A stretch of DNA of 64,000 nt from Nemania diffusa (lineage: Eukaryota > Ascomycota > Sordariomycetes > Xylariales > Xylariaceae): positions 3,284,001-3,348,000 of the forward strand of contig JBBPUQ010000010.1 in NCBI GenBank assembly GCA_038501195.1, given 5' to 3'. The number at the start of each line of letters is the position of its first letter. Position 1 is the first letter of the stretch. The position numbers and the translations under genes were made by a program. This document shows, piece by piece, positions 37,930 to 50,255 of the stretch. The notes under the pieces are model-generated. The model had not been told where the DNA came from and ran no database searches. It worked only from the letters and a program-made list of their open reading frames with translations.

Positions 37930-38330
37930 GCTTTATAATAAACTATAATATATATAGTAAAAAAAACATTTAAAAATAATAAAAAAAAAAGCTTTTTAAA
38001 CTTTTATTTATTTTAAAGCAGTTTTAAAATAAGTTTTTAATAAATTTTATAACAGATTTTTTTGTTACAATTTTTAAAAACTTTTTGTTTATTATAATAA
38101 TTACTAACAAATTTAGCAAAGCAGTAATTTTAAAAGCTATAAAATTTATAAATATAAAAATATATATAAAATAGTTTATAAATTGTTTTTAGCGATTTTA
38201 TAAGTTTTTAAAAACTATAACTAATAATTAAAGCTTAAACTAAATAAAAAGCTTTTAATAATAACTTTATAAATTAATAAATATTAAGTAATAATTAAAT
38301 ATTATATATTATTTAAAAATAAATAATACA
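37930..38330 (+). pseudogene. Integrase relic of element B
   Basis: The plus-frame text near 38043 reads NFITDFF, resembling the integrase DFITDLP motif with its first catalytic Asp changed to Asn. It is followed by a NKFSKAVIL stretch like the DRLSKGxI segment. Further on, sequence resembling the SDRGPQF and YHPQTDG motifs can be made out with many stops. The position after reverse transcriptase fits Gypsy order. Confidence 0.65.
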
Positions 38331-39136
38331 ATAAAAAAAACAAATTAAAAAATATTAATATATTTTAAAGTTTTTATAGTTTATATATAGTTTAATTAAA
38401 CAGTATTATTATTAAAAACAATTTTAGCAATTAATAATAAAAATTTATTAATTATTAAGTTTAGTTTTTTTTTTATTTAATATAAATATTATATAAATTT
38501 AATAAAACTAATAAAACATTTAAATATATTTGCTAAAAAGCTAAAAGCATTAGTAAAAATATTTGTACAAAAGTTAAAAAATGCTTAAAGTTTTATATAA
38601 ACTGCTATAGTAATAATATAATAAAAAATAAAAAAAGCTGCTAATAAAAAGCGTAGTTTTATAAAATATTTTTAAAAAAACAACTAAATATAGCTTAATT
38701 TAAAAAATATAAAAACTAATTAATTTTTTTAAAAGTTAATTTAGCTATATTTAAAATATAAAATAACAAAAGTAATAAATTTATATATAGTAAAATTAAA
38801 TATATTTAAAAAAATATATAGCTGTTTTTATATTAATTTTTTATAATAAGCTGTAAAAAACTTTTTATTTTTTTAAATTAATTTAAACTTTAAACTATTA
38901 GCTATAATTTTAAATAATAATAAATTTTAAATAAAAAGCATTTTTTAAACATATACTAAATAAAACAAAAATAAAAGCAGCTTTAAAAAAAAGCAAGTTT
39001 TAATTAAATAAACAAGCTATTTTTAGCTGTTATAAAAACTTATAAAAAAATTTTTAAATATAGCAGCATTAAAGCAGTTTAAAAGTAAATATAGCAACGC
39101 TAAAAAATACAATAAATTTAGTATTAAATAATAATA

Positions 39137-39168
<32 letters not shown>

Positions 39169-40638
39169 ATATATTTTTTAATAAACTATATATAATAATT
39201 TATTATAAGTTATTAGTATTAACTAATAATAAAGCAAAAAAAAAAACTGCTTTTTTTTTAAAAATAAACTAGCAAAATTTAAATTAATTATATTAAATTA
39301 GCATATATATATTAAAACTTTTTTTATTAACAATAAAATAATTTTTTTGTTTTTTATTTTAGTTAGTTTTTTTTTATATTATATTAAAACTGCAAAAAAG
39401 CTATAAATTATTTTTTTTATTTTAGTTTTTAACATTTTAATTGTTATATAACAAGCTTATATTATTAAAATTAATGTTAAAAAATTTGTTAATTTTGTTA
39501 TAATTTTTATTAAAGCTTTTAATATAAAACAATATATTTTTAGCTATTAAATTAGCTATATATTTTTTAATATTAATTAAATATTTTTTAATTTTAACTA
39601 TATAATTTAAAAATAGTATAATTAATTATAAATATTTAACTTTATACTTTTTAGTTTTAAGCTAATTATTTAATATAAAAAAGCTATATATTACTTAAAA
39701 AATAATAAACTAAAAACTTATATTAACTTTATATTATTAAAGCAAAAAGTTAATAATATTAATATAAAAAAAAACAGGTTAAAAATAGCAAAAAAATTTA
39801 TTAAATATAAAACTTAATAACTAATATTGTTATATTTTAATATAGTTTTTAATTAAAAAAAATATATATTAATTGCTAGCTATTAAAAAAAAAACAAAAA
39901 TAAAACAAAAAAAAAGCAAAAAATAAACTTATTAAATTAAATTAAGTTATAAACTTTTGCAGCAAAAATAAACTTTTAATATATTTTAATTATTTGTGCT
40001 ATATATTAAAGTTATATAAAAGTAGCAAATAAATAAAAATAAAACAAAAAAAAAAAAAAAAAAAAAACAGCTATTTATAAATAAATAAATATAACTAAAT
40101 TTATTTGTAAAACCTGTATATAAAAAACAACGCTTGTTAATTTTTGTATAAAGTATAAGCAGCGTATAAATATAAAACAAACAAACAAAAAAAAAAAAAA
40201 AAAAAAACTTATTTTTTATATTTATATAAAAGTTGTAAAAATTTTTAGTTAAATAAAAAATATACTATTATTGTTAGCAAAAAAAAAGCAAAAAAAAAAC
40301 TATAAATTATTTATTTTAAAATATAAAAAAAATTAAAAGCTAACAAAATTTTATATAATAAAAAAAATTTTATTTATAGCAGTTTATTTTTGTTTAAAAA
40401 AACTAAAAAAAAAAAAAGCGCTAAAACTAAAAAAAAACAAAGTAAAAGTAAAAAAACTAAATATAATATTATTTAATTTAATAAAAAATAAAAATATAAA
40501 AAAAAAAAAAAAAAAAAACAACTGTATAAAAATAAAATAAAAGCTATTTGTTGCAAAATTAGCATAAATGTAATAAAAATAAAAAAAACAACAAATATAG
40601 CTTAAAAAAAAAAGCAGTATAAAAGCAAAAAAAAAACA

Positions 40639-40677
<39 letters not shown>

Positions 40678-40692
40678 AAACTTATAATCAAG

Positions 40693-40739
<47 letters not shown>

Positions 40740-41155
40740 CACTTTTATATAATATTATTAAAGCAGTAAAAAATAATAGTTAAGTTAATATTGTTTATAC
40801 TTTAAAGTAATTAAAAAAAGCAGTAATTATAAACAAAACTAAAAAATTAAAAAAAAAAAAGCTTAAAATTAAAAAATATATAAAAAATAAGTTATATATT
40901 AATAAAAAAAACATTAAAAAAAAACTAAAAAAAAATAGCGTAAATATATTAAAAAATAATAAATCACTTTAAAAAAAAAACATTATAAATAAATAATTTA
41001 AAAACAATAAAAATATAATTAAATAAAGCTATTTTTTATAAATTTTACAATATAACTAAGCTTAAATATTATTTATATTATTTTTAAACAAATATAAAAA
41101 AAAAATAAAGCTACTTTTATAAAGTTTTATACTAAAAACTTAAAAAAAAAAATAA

Positions 41156-41355
41156 TATTATAAACTATATAAACTATTAAATTTAGTTTATAAATATAGT
41201 TTTAAACAATTGTTAAAACTATATTAGCTATATATATCAAGTTATTTAGCTACTTTAAAATATAATATATATATTAAAAAAACTTTTTTTTTTTTTTTTT
41301 TAAACTAAATTATAAACAATATATATTTATAACTGCTAAACTTTAGCTTATTATA
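41156..41355 (+). repeat. 3' LTR of element B
   Basis: Also 200 bp and collinear with the 5' LTR. It reads ACTATTAAATTTAG where the left copy keeps GCTGCTAAGCTTAG. It is the more heavily converted of the pair. Confidence 0.8.
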
Positions 41356-43988
41356 TTATTTAATTATATTATATATAATTTTAATATAAATTTTTTATTT
41401 AAAAAATTTTATAATAATATATAATTAATTAAAACTTTATATAAAAAAATATTTGTTAAAATATATTAAATTATTAAAAAAATTAATTAAATATATATAT
41501 TATTTTATTATATATTTGATATTTTATATAAAAAAATCAGTTATTATATAAATAAAAAAATAATATTATAAATAATTATAAAAGTTTTAAATAATATAGT
41601 TAAACTAAATAGTTTTATATTTATTTTATTAATTTTTAAAGTTTATTTTAAAATTAACAATAATTTATTTTTTTTATTAAAAATTATTTAAAAAGTAAAA
41701 ATTATATAAAAAGTTATAAAAATATTAAAAAATATTTATATAAAAGTTAATATTAATTAAGCTATATAAATTAAAAATAAACTAGTATTATTATATAAAG
41801 TATTTTTTTTATTTTTTTAAAATAAAGTTATAATATAAAAAAAGCATAAAAGTTAAATAAAACTATATAAAATTTTTATAATTAAAAATTATAACATTAT
41901 AATTAATATAATAAATAAATTAGCTAAATTTTATTATATATAAGTTAAGTTATATTATTAATAAAAAGTTATATTTAATTTATTATATAAAAAAAATAAC
42001 TTTTTATATAATTTTTTTTAAACTGTTAAATAGTTGTAATTTTAATATAAAAACAAACTAAAAAAATTAACTATATTTATTAACAATTAATATTTTATAT
42101 TAAAAAAAGTTAATAATTATATTTTAGCTATAAAATTAAAATAAAATAGTATAATTATTATATTTGATATATTTTTTAAATAATTAAATATAATTAAAAT
42201 AAATATATTAATAATTTAAAATATATTTTAATTTATATAATATAATTTAAATTAATATAATTAAATAAAAATTTTTTAAATTAAATTTATATAAAAAATT
42301 AAAAATAAAATAATTAAATTATATAAAAAATTTAAATTAATTATATAAAGTTATAAAAATAATAACAAAGTTTGAATTTTTATATAAATATTAATAATTT
42401 AATATATAAATTAACAGTTTATAATAATTTTAAAACTATTATTAATTTAAAACTATAATATATATATAAAATTATAAAATATTTTTTAAATATATATATA
42501 ATTATATAATAAATTAAATAAAAAAATTTATATTTATTTATTAAAAAAATTAAAAAATAAATATTTAATAAATATTGTATTTTAAATTATATAACTATTA
42601 TATAAATTAGCTAAATTAAAATTATATTAGTATAAAACTTATTATAAATATTATTATTAAAAATTAAATATAAAAATATTTATATATAACTTATATTTAT
42701 TATATATTAAAAAATAACTTAATAAATTTGCAATTATAAAATTTTAAATAAATAATATATTTAATAATATATTTAAAAAGTTTTTATATAAAAAAAAAAC
42801 TAAACTATTATTTTATACAAAACTAAAAATAAAATTAATATTTAAATATTTTATTAAATTTAATAAAAATAAAATTTAAATAAACAAATAAGATTTTTTT
42901 TTTATTTAATAAAAATAAACTAAACAATTATATATTATTAATTTTTATATAAAAAATTATTTTTAATAATATATTATTTAATAAGTTTAAAAAATATATA
43001 TTATATTTATATATTAATTAAAAATATTATATAACTTATTAATTATTATATAAATTTAAAAATTATTAAAAAACAATATTAAAATATTAAATATATAAAT
43101 ATAATAATAAATTAATAATATATAGCAAAAATTATATTATATATTTTTAAATTTTAGTTATATAAAAATTTTTATTTTTATTAATAAAGCATTTATAAAT
43201 AACAAAAATTTAAGTTTTTAAATTAAATTTATAATTATATTAACTAATAAAAATTATATAAAAAACACTTTTATAATTAAAAATAATATTATTTATTAAA
43301 ATTTAATTAAATATAAATAAATTATATATAATATATTAGTAAATAAATTATATAATATAATTAATAAATTTAATTATATTATTATATTTAATACAATTTT
43401 TTAAAAAATTATTTATACAATAAAATTATTAACTATATTATTAATAATATATATTAATTTTAAATTTTTATATAAATATTTAATTAAACTAAAAACTATA
43501 TAATAAAAACAATTTATAATTAATATTATATTATTTTAAAAAGTATATAAAAATTGTAAAATTATAAAAATATATTAAATTAATAATAAAAACAATTTAA
43601 TAAACATTTATATAAAAAAAACATTTAATTAAATATTAAAAAAACTAATTAATATAAATAAATTAATTATATAAATAAAAATATATATAAATTAGTTAAA
43701 TAATAAAAAAAATAATAAAAAATTAATTAATATTAAAACTAAAATTACTATATAAAAAAAAAAAACTTTAGTATTAAATTAATAATTTAATAAAATTTAT
43801 ATATATATATTAAATATATATAACTAAAACTTAAACTAAAACTTTTATTAAATAATTAAATAAATAAAAAATATAAAAACTTACTAAAATTTATAAAACT
43901 TATAAGTTTTATATATATATATATATAAATAATTTATATACAACTTTTTTAATTGTATTTTTTTTTATAAAATATATATATAAATTAA

Positions 43989-44212
43989 AGTTATAGCTAG
44001 CTGCTCTACAGGTTAAATTCTGGTATAGCTAGTGCAGTAGCTAGTGTGGTAGCTTGGCTAAATTAAGTTTATAGATTAAATAAAAAAGCTTGCATACAAA
44101 AGGCTTAGTTGCAGAAATTCTACTTGCAGTTAATTCTTTTTCTCTTTATTTTAATATTAATATATATACTTAAAATACTTTATACGCTACTGCAAATATA
44201 CTTAACGTAACA
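43989..44212 (+). repeat. 5' LTR of element C
   Basis: Starts AGTTATAGCTAGCTGC and ends ACGTAACA. Differences from the right copy are nearly all G/A and C/T, mostly with A or T in this copy. Confidence 0.85.
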
Positions 44213-45862
44213 ATATTAAAGTCCTTTAAGCAAAGCTAGATTTTTTAACTTATTGTAAACAAATCAACTTAATAAAATCAAACCCGTAAAATATAACTCT
44301 CGCTATACAAATTACTATAGTAAAAAAGTACTACACTAAAAAAGCACCACCAACACTTTCTTAACTGCACAAAAGCTTCTGCTTTCAGCAGTTACACTTT
44401 TTAACTGTTCAAAAGCCTTGCTTTCTACAATACTTTTGAAACTTTGGTACTTTACGCGCTACTTAGTCTAGTAGCAGCAACAAATATTTTTGTTTTACCC
44501 CCAGACCTAAAAGCTTTACCTTTAAACCTAGACTCCTCTTAAAGCCTCAGTTACCTTACACGCTACTCAATTTTGATAGCGGTATAAGTAGCACATATTT
44601 CACTCCCGATACAGATATTTTGATTATTAAAACTTTGACTTACAAGTTGATAGGCCAGTTCGTTGGACTTTCGTTCTTTTGTACCACCTGAACTTTTTCC
44701 TCCCTTTTTACATGCTTTTTAGCTCTTTGTTACATCTGTAGAAAATAGCCAAAAGCCCCGCTCCTTGAAGCTACTGCTTCCAAAACCTCGAACAGACCTT
44801 TAAGCTACTGCTTCAAAACCTCTTTAGCAAATTCAATAGCAAACACTACTGCCAATTGCTTCTTTCAATTCGTTAAATCAGTACAAGTATATAAAGTTAC
44901 CAGTTTCTAAGCTACAATTAGTCGTTCGATTCGCCGAACATCCGATTCAATATACCTTTTTAACATTTTCATATACAAATTTGTATACAACCTAGCTCTT
45001 TAGTACAAACGTATTAATTCGCTAGTACTTTGATTTATAGTTCAGTAAACCAGTTTGTTAAACCTTTGTTCTAATATACTATTTGAACTTTTCGCATACA
45101 AAATCCCATATAATCAAACTATTCAATATTTACTTATACAATAAATCAAAAACCTTGATTTTTCTTACTTTTAGAATTGCTTATAAACTTTCCAAGATTT
45201 TCAGAAGCTTTGTACAAACCTAACTATTAAATCTATAACCCTAGTTTGCCTGTAAAACAATTTCTTATATATTTTTTTAGTCTTTTAATTCAGTTCAGAA
45301 AATTACACATACTAGTTTAACGATTTAACCAAAAGCCTCGAAACTACCTATTTTTTACATTTACACTTTTCACTTTATAGACCGAAAGCTACAGCTACAG
45401 CTTATAGCTACAAAAAACTTAAACCAAGCAATAGTACTTTTGGGCCCATACAATTTCCATACATATAGAAGTACTTCTGTTTGCTTTAATCCAGTTTTTC
45501 CAGCTACAGGTTTTCTAGCTTTCAAAACCCTACAAGTTTACCGAAATTATCCCTTATACATCTTAAACATACAGTTTAAAATACTCTTAGTTTTATATAA
45601 ACTATAGTACAAAACGAAGTACTTATTACATATACAAACTAGATTGATTGAAATAACTTAAAGCTTTTAGCAATGATCTTAAAGGCCTAGGGAAATAGTT
45701 GGTTTGGTAAACTATTTAATAAACTATTTAATAAACTATTTAATAGCTTATTTAGTAAACAGGTCAGTAAATTAGTGGATTGATAACTACATTAGCAGTT
45801 GCTACTTTAATAAATTCTTTTCTGTAATACAAATTGTATACAGAACAGGAATTTAGAGGGGT

Positions 45863-46086
45863 AGTTATAGCTAGCTGCTCTACGGGTTGGATTCTGGTGT
45901 AGCTAGTGCAATAGCTAGTGTGGTAGCTTAGCTAAGTTAGGTCTATAGATTAAATAAAAAGGCTTGCACACAAAAGGCTTGATTGCAGAAATTCCACCTG
46001 CAGTCAATTCCTTTTCTTCTCACCTTAATATTAATATATATACCTAGAATACTCTATACGCCACCGCAAATGCACCTAACATAACA
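45863..46086 (+). repeat. 3' LTR of element C
   Basis: The same length as the 5' LTR (224 bp), starting AGTTATAGCTAGCTGC and ending ACATAACA. It keeps more C and G (for example CTACGGGTTGG). Confidence 0.85.
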
Positions 46087-49000
46087 ATTAATATAAAACT
46101 TTAAAACTTAAAAATAAACTTTAAACTTTATAAATTACTTTAAATCTTTTTATATATATATATATAAAAAGTTTTATTAATAATTATATATAATATAATT
46201 AAATAATTTTTAATATATTAAAATTTAATATTAATATAATATATTTTAAATATTATATATATTTAAAAATTTTAAAAATTTAATTATTTAAAACAAAATA
46301 TTTATATTAATTATATATAAAATTAATTATTTATTAATTTATATAATATTAATAATAATTTTATAATTAAAATTATATTTATTTTTTAATAAAAATTTAA
46401 ATTTTTTAAAAAATTAATTATATAATTAATAATAATAATAAAACTTTTTAATTTTTTAAAATATTAAAATATTAAAATATTAATATTATTATATTTAATT
46501 TTTTTTAATAATTTTATAAATTTTTTATATAAAAATATTTAAATTAATAATATAATTTTTAAAACTTTTATTTTATAAAATAATTTATAATTTTTAATTT
46601 ATTAATATTAAAAAATAAATATTTTTATTATTATATAATTAATATTATTATATTATTTTATTATATAATTATATTTTATATATTATTAAAATAAATATAT
46701 AATTAATTTAATTAATATTAAAATAATTATAATATTTATAATTTTAAAGTTTTTAATATTATTAAATTAAATTATTATATTATTTAAAGTTTTATTTTTT
46801 ATATAAACAAGTTTTTTTATATAAATATTTTAATTTAAACTTTTTTAATAATTTAAATTTTAACTATATTAATATTTTATATTATATTAATTATTTAAAT
46901 ATATATTATTTAATATTAATATTTAATTTTAAATATATATATATTTTTTTTTATTATATAATAAAAATTTATTAAATTTATTAAAAATTAAACTATTTTA
47001 TTTTTATTTTTAATATTTAAATTTATTATTATATAAAAAAAATTTATTATTTTTATAATTTAATATAAATATATTATTTTTTTATATAATAAAGTTTTTT
47101 GTTTTAAAATATTATATATAATAAAATATTGCTTTTTTTTTAAAGTTTTTTTTATTAATTATAATTAATAAATTAATAATTAAATTTTTTATTAATAAAA
47201 TATTTTTTTATTATTTTTATTATTTTTATTATATAATTGTTATAATTTTTAATAAAATTTTTTTAAAAATATAATTATATAATTATTTTAAATATTTAAT
47301 ATTATATTATTTATAAATAAAATAAATATTTATTATATAATAATAATTTATTTATTAATTAAAAAAAAACTTATAATATTATTTATAAATTAAAAAATAA
47401 AGTTTTATATATAAACTTTTAATAAATTAAAACAAATTTAAATTTAAATATATTAAAATATATTTATATAATTATTATATAAAATAATATTTTTTATAAT
47501 AATTAAATTTTAAAATATATTATATAAATTAAAATTTATTAATTATAATTTTTAATATTTTAAATATTAATTTTATTAAATTATTTTATTTTATTTATAT
47601 AAAAATAATAATAATATAATTAATTAATAAAAATTTTTAAAAATTTTAAATAAAAAAGCTTATATAAAAATAATATATTTTTAAAATAAACTATATTAAT
47701 TAATATTTATAAAAAAAATAATATTTATATATATTTATAAATTAAATAAAAATTTATATATATATTTAAATTTTAAGTTTTAAAAATTATTATAAGTTTT
47801 TTTTTATTTAATTTATATTTTATTTTTTATTATTATTTTATTTAATTATTTTTTATTATATTTATTATTAATTTAATATTAATTATAATTAATTATTATA
47901 TTAAAATAATTATTAAATATTATATAAATTTTATTTTATTTATATATTAAATTAATATAATTAAAATAATATTATTTAGTTTTTTTTTTAATATAAAAAA
48001 AAAATTATATAATATTGTTTTTTAATAATTTTAAATTAATAATATATTATATAATTTATTATTATAGTTTTAATTAAATTATTATATTTTAATAAATATA
48101 ATAAATTAAATTATTTTAATTAAATTATTATAAATAATTTAAATAAAAAAAAGTTTATATATTTAATTTTTATATATAAATAAAAATATAAAATATATAA
48201 TAAAAATTTTAAAAATAAATATAAATTTTTAAATTTTTATTTATATAAAAAAAAAATATTTAATTATTTATATTAAATATTATAATATATATTAATATTA
48301 ATAGTTTTAATATAATTAATTATAATATTAAAAAATTTATTTATATAATTATTAATTTTAATATATTTATTAATATAAATATTAAAACTATTTATATAAA
48401 TATATTATTATTTTTATTAAACTTTTTAAAAATATATATAAATTAATTATTTAATATTTTTTTATATATTTTAATATTTTTATTATATTTAATTATTATA
48501 ATAAATATTTATTTAAATATATAATTAATATTTATAAATATAAATTTTATTTAATTATTAAAATTTATTATAAATATTTATATAAATTATTTATTTTTAA
48601 TTTTTAATTATATATATTTTTTTAAATATTATATAAAATATATTAACAATTATATTAAAGTTTTTATATTATTTTAATTAATTATAATATTTTAATATTT
48701 AAAATTAATTTTATTTTTTTATTTAAAAATATTAATATTATTTTTTTTAATTATATTTTTATATAAAAATAAATATTATTTTTTATTTAAAAATTTAAAA
48801 TAGTTATTTTTAATTATTATAATAATAACTATTATAAATAATTTTATTATAAATTTTAATATAATTATAAAAAAAAAATTAAAAAAAAAAAATAAATAAA
48901 TAAATAAATAAAATAATTAAAAAATTAAATATATAAAATAATTTATAGTTTTATTAATTTTTATATAAAAATAATAAAATTATTATATAAAAAGTTATTT

Positions 49001-49118
49001 TAATTTTATAATATTTAATTTTTTTTAAAATTAATATAAATAATAATTTATTTTTTATAATTAAATTTTATTTTTTTATTTTATTAATTTATAATTATAT
49101 TTTATAATTATTAATTAA

Positions 49119-49428
49119 TATTAATAAAACTTTATATATATATATATATATATATAAATTTAAAATAATTTATAAAATTTAAAATTTATTTTTAAATTTT
49201 AAAGTTTTATATTAATTTATATATATATTTTATAAAAAAAAATATAATTAAAAAAATTATATATAAATTATTTATATATATATATATATAAAATTTATAA
49301 ATTTTATAAATTTTAATAAGTTTTTATATTTTTTATTTTTTTAATTATTTAATAAAAATATTAATTTAAGTTTTAATTATATATATTTAATATATATATA
49401 TAAATTTTATTAAATTATTAATTTAATA
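49119..49428 (-). repeat. 5' LTR of element A1
   Basis: A 310-bp copy of the family A LTR in minus orientation, nearly the same length as the 308-bp LTRs of A2. Its outer edge is followed by the ATAAT duplication and then by the core of the TIR element. Confidence 0.75.
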
Positions 49429-49479
49429 ATAATAATTATTTTATAATAAAATATATTATATAATTTTAAATTATTAATT

Positions 49480-50255
49480 TTAATTTTTATTAATTTTAAT
49501 AATAAATTTTTAATAAATTTATTAATTTTATTAATTTTTATTAATTTTATTAATAAATTTTTAATAAATTTATTAACTTTATTAATTTTTATTAGTTTTA
49601 TTAATAAATTTTTAATAAATTTATTAATTTTATTAATTTTTATTAATTTTATTAATAAATTTTTAATAAATTTATTAATTTTATTAATTTTTATTAATTT
49701 TATTAATAAATTTTTAATAGTTTTATTAGTTTTATTAATTTTTATTAATTTTATTAATAAATTTTTAGCAGTTTTATTAATTTTACTAGTTTTTGCTAGT
49801 CCTATTAACAAGTCCCTAGCAGATTTACTAGCCCTACCAGTCCCTACCAGTCCTATTGACAGGTCCCTAGTAGACCTACCAGCCCTACCAGTCCCTACCA
49901 GTCCTATTGACAGGTCCCTGGCAGACCTACCGGCCCTACCAGTCCTTGCCAGTCCTATTGACAGGTCCCTGGCAGTCCTACCGGCCCTACCAGTCCCTAC
50001 CAGTCCTATTGACAGGTCCCTGGCAGACCTACCGGCCCTACCAGTCCCTACCAGTCCTATTGACAGGTCCCTGGCAGTCCTACCGGCCCTACCAGTCCCT
50101 ACCAGTCCTATTGACAGGTCCCTGGCAGACCTACCGGCCTTACCAGTCCTTGCCAGTCCTATTGACAGGTCCCTGGCAGTCCTACCGGCCCTACCAGTCC
50201 CTACCAGTCCTATTGACAGGTCCCTGACAGACCTACCGGCCCTACCAGTCACTGC
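49480..50255. repeat. 51-bp tandem array, right copy, with mutation gradient
   Basis: About 15 units of 51 bp. Units up to about 49760 are almost pure A/T, those around 49760-49860 are partly converted, and those from about 49860 on are intact (GACAGGTCCCTGGCAGACC...). Intact units alternate between GGCAGACC and GGCAGTCC, so the true period there is a 102-bp dimer. Because 51 is a multiple of 3, long frames run through the array on both strands. I do not treat them as genes. Confidence 0.9.

Larger units (their letters stand above)
33916..41355 (+). mobile_element. Ty3/Gypsy LTR retrotransposon B, hypermutated
   Basis: Two 200-bp LTRs (33916-34115 and 41156-41355) start TGTTATA/TATTATA and end TTATA. 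They differ almost only by G-to-A and C-to-T. The flanks are CTATT (33911-33915) and TTATT (41356-41360), a TSD differing by one C-to-T. The interior (about 7 kb) shows a decayed plus-strand pol in Gypsy order: reverse transcriptase near 36320-36960, RNase H-like sequence near 37020-37100, integrase near 37930-38330. Stops throughout come from CAA/CAG to TAA/TAG and TGG to TAG/TAA changes. Long A runs (for example 40640-40740) are consistent with G-to-A conversion of purine-rich coding sequence. It is inserted in A2 and keeps visibly more G/C than its host. Confidence 0.82.
43989..46086 (+). mobile_element. Small LTR element C (TRIM/LARD-like), youngest insertion
   Basis: Two direct 224-bp LTRs (43989-44212 and 45863-46086) bound a 1650-bp interior. 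ATTAA flanks both sides (43984-43988, 46087-46091). A purine-rich AGAGGGG tract (45855-45861) sits just before the right LTR, as a polypurine tract should. The interior has no frame of note and no pol motif, so the element is non-autonomous or deeply decayed. It is pyrimidine-biased on the plus strand (C far exceeds G). It is clearly richer in G/C than every other layer, so it arrived last or escaped most of the mutation. The empty site exists in the sister LTR at about 30955. Confidence 0.85.
30739..46182 (+). mobile_element. LTR retrotransposon A2 (plus strand), interrupted by elements B and C
   Basis: The left LTR is 30739-31046 (308 bp, starting TGTTGAATTAATG). The right LTR starts at 43772, is broken by element C and ends at 46182. 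Its two pieces (217 and 91 bp) also sum to 308. ATTAT duplicates flank it (30734-30738, 46183-46187). Removing element B (7440 bp plus 5) and element C (2098 bp plus 5) leaves 5896 bp, a normal LTR retrotransposon size. The interior (31047-33910 and 41361-43771) is hypermutated with no open frame. It keeps more G and C than A1, so it is younger. Superfamily unresolved. Confidence 0.85.
43772..46182 (+). repeat. 3' LTR of element A2, split by element C
   Basis: The LTR segments are 43772-43988 and 46092-46182. The segment between is element C plus one ATTAA duplicate. The LTR sequence on both sides is collinear with 30739-31046. Confidence 0.85.
28813..49428 (-). mobile_element. LTR retrotransposon A1 (minus strand), interrupted by A2
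   Basis: Related LTRs lie at 28813-29092 and 49119-49428. ATAAT flanks both ends (28808-28812 and 49429-49433). Its body is split: 29093-30733 and 46188-49118, with the plus-strand element A2 between. The reverse complement of 49119 downward matches the start of A2's interior (31047 onward). The reverse complement of about 29290-29640 matches 43010-43330 of A2 almost base for base, except where A2 keeps C or G and A1 has T or A. Without the inserts it is about 5.2 kb. It is the most A/T-rich layer: 29101-30000 has four G/C bases. No coding frame survives, and I could not assign a superfamily. Confidence 0.8.

Noticed and set aside
39986..40695. Phe/Tyr-rich minus-strand frames in the AT block
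   Set aside because: They are produced by long A runs on the plus strand inside the hypermutated Gypsy element. Their composition is an artefact of G-to-A conversion.
31047..43771. Assigning element family A to Copia
   Set aside because: Size, 308-bp LTR and 5-bp duplication would allow it, but I could not identify any reverse transcriptase or integrase motif through the mutation, so the superfamily is left open.
49410..50252. A 280-codon minus-strand frame and a 106-codon plus-strand frame of 17-residue repeats
   Set aside because: The 51-bp tandem unit is a multiple of three and happens to lack stops in several frames. The sequence is the inverted-repeat array of a transposon, with no start context or flanking coding sequence.
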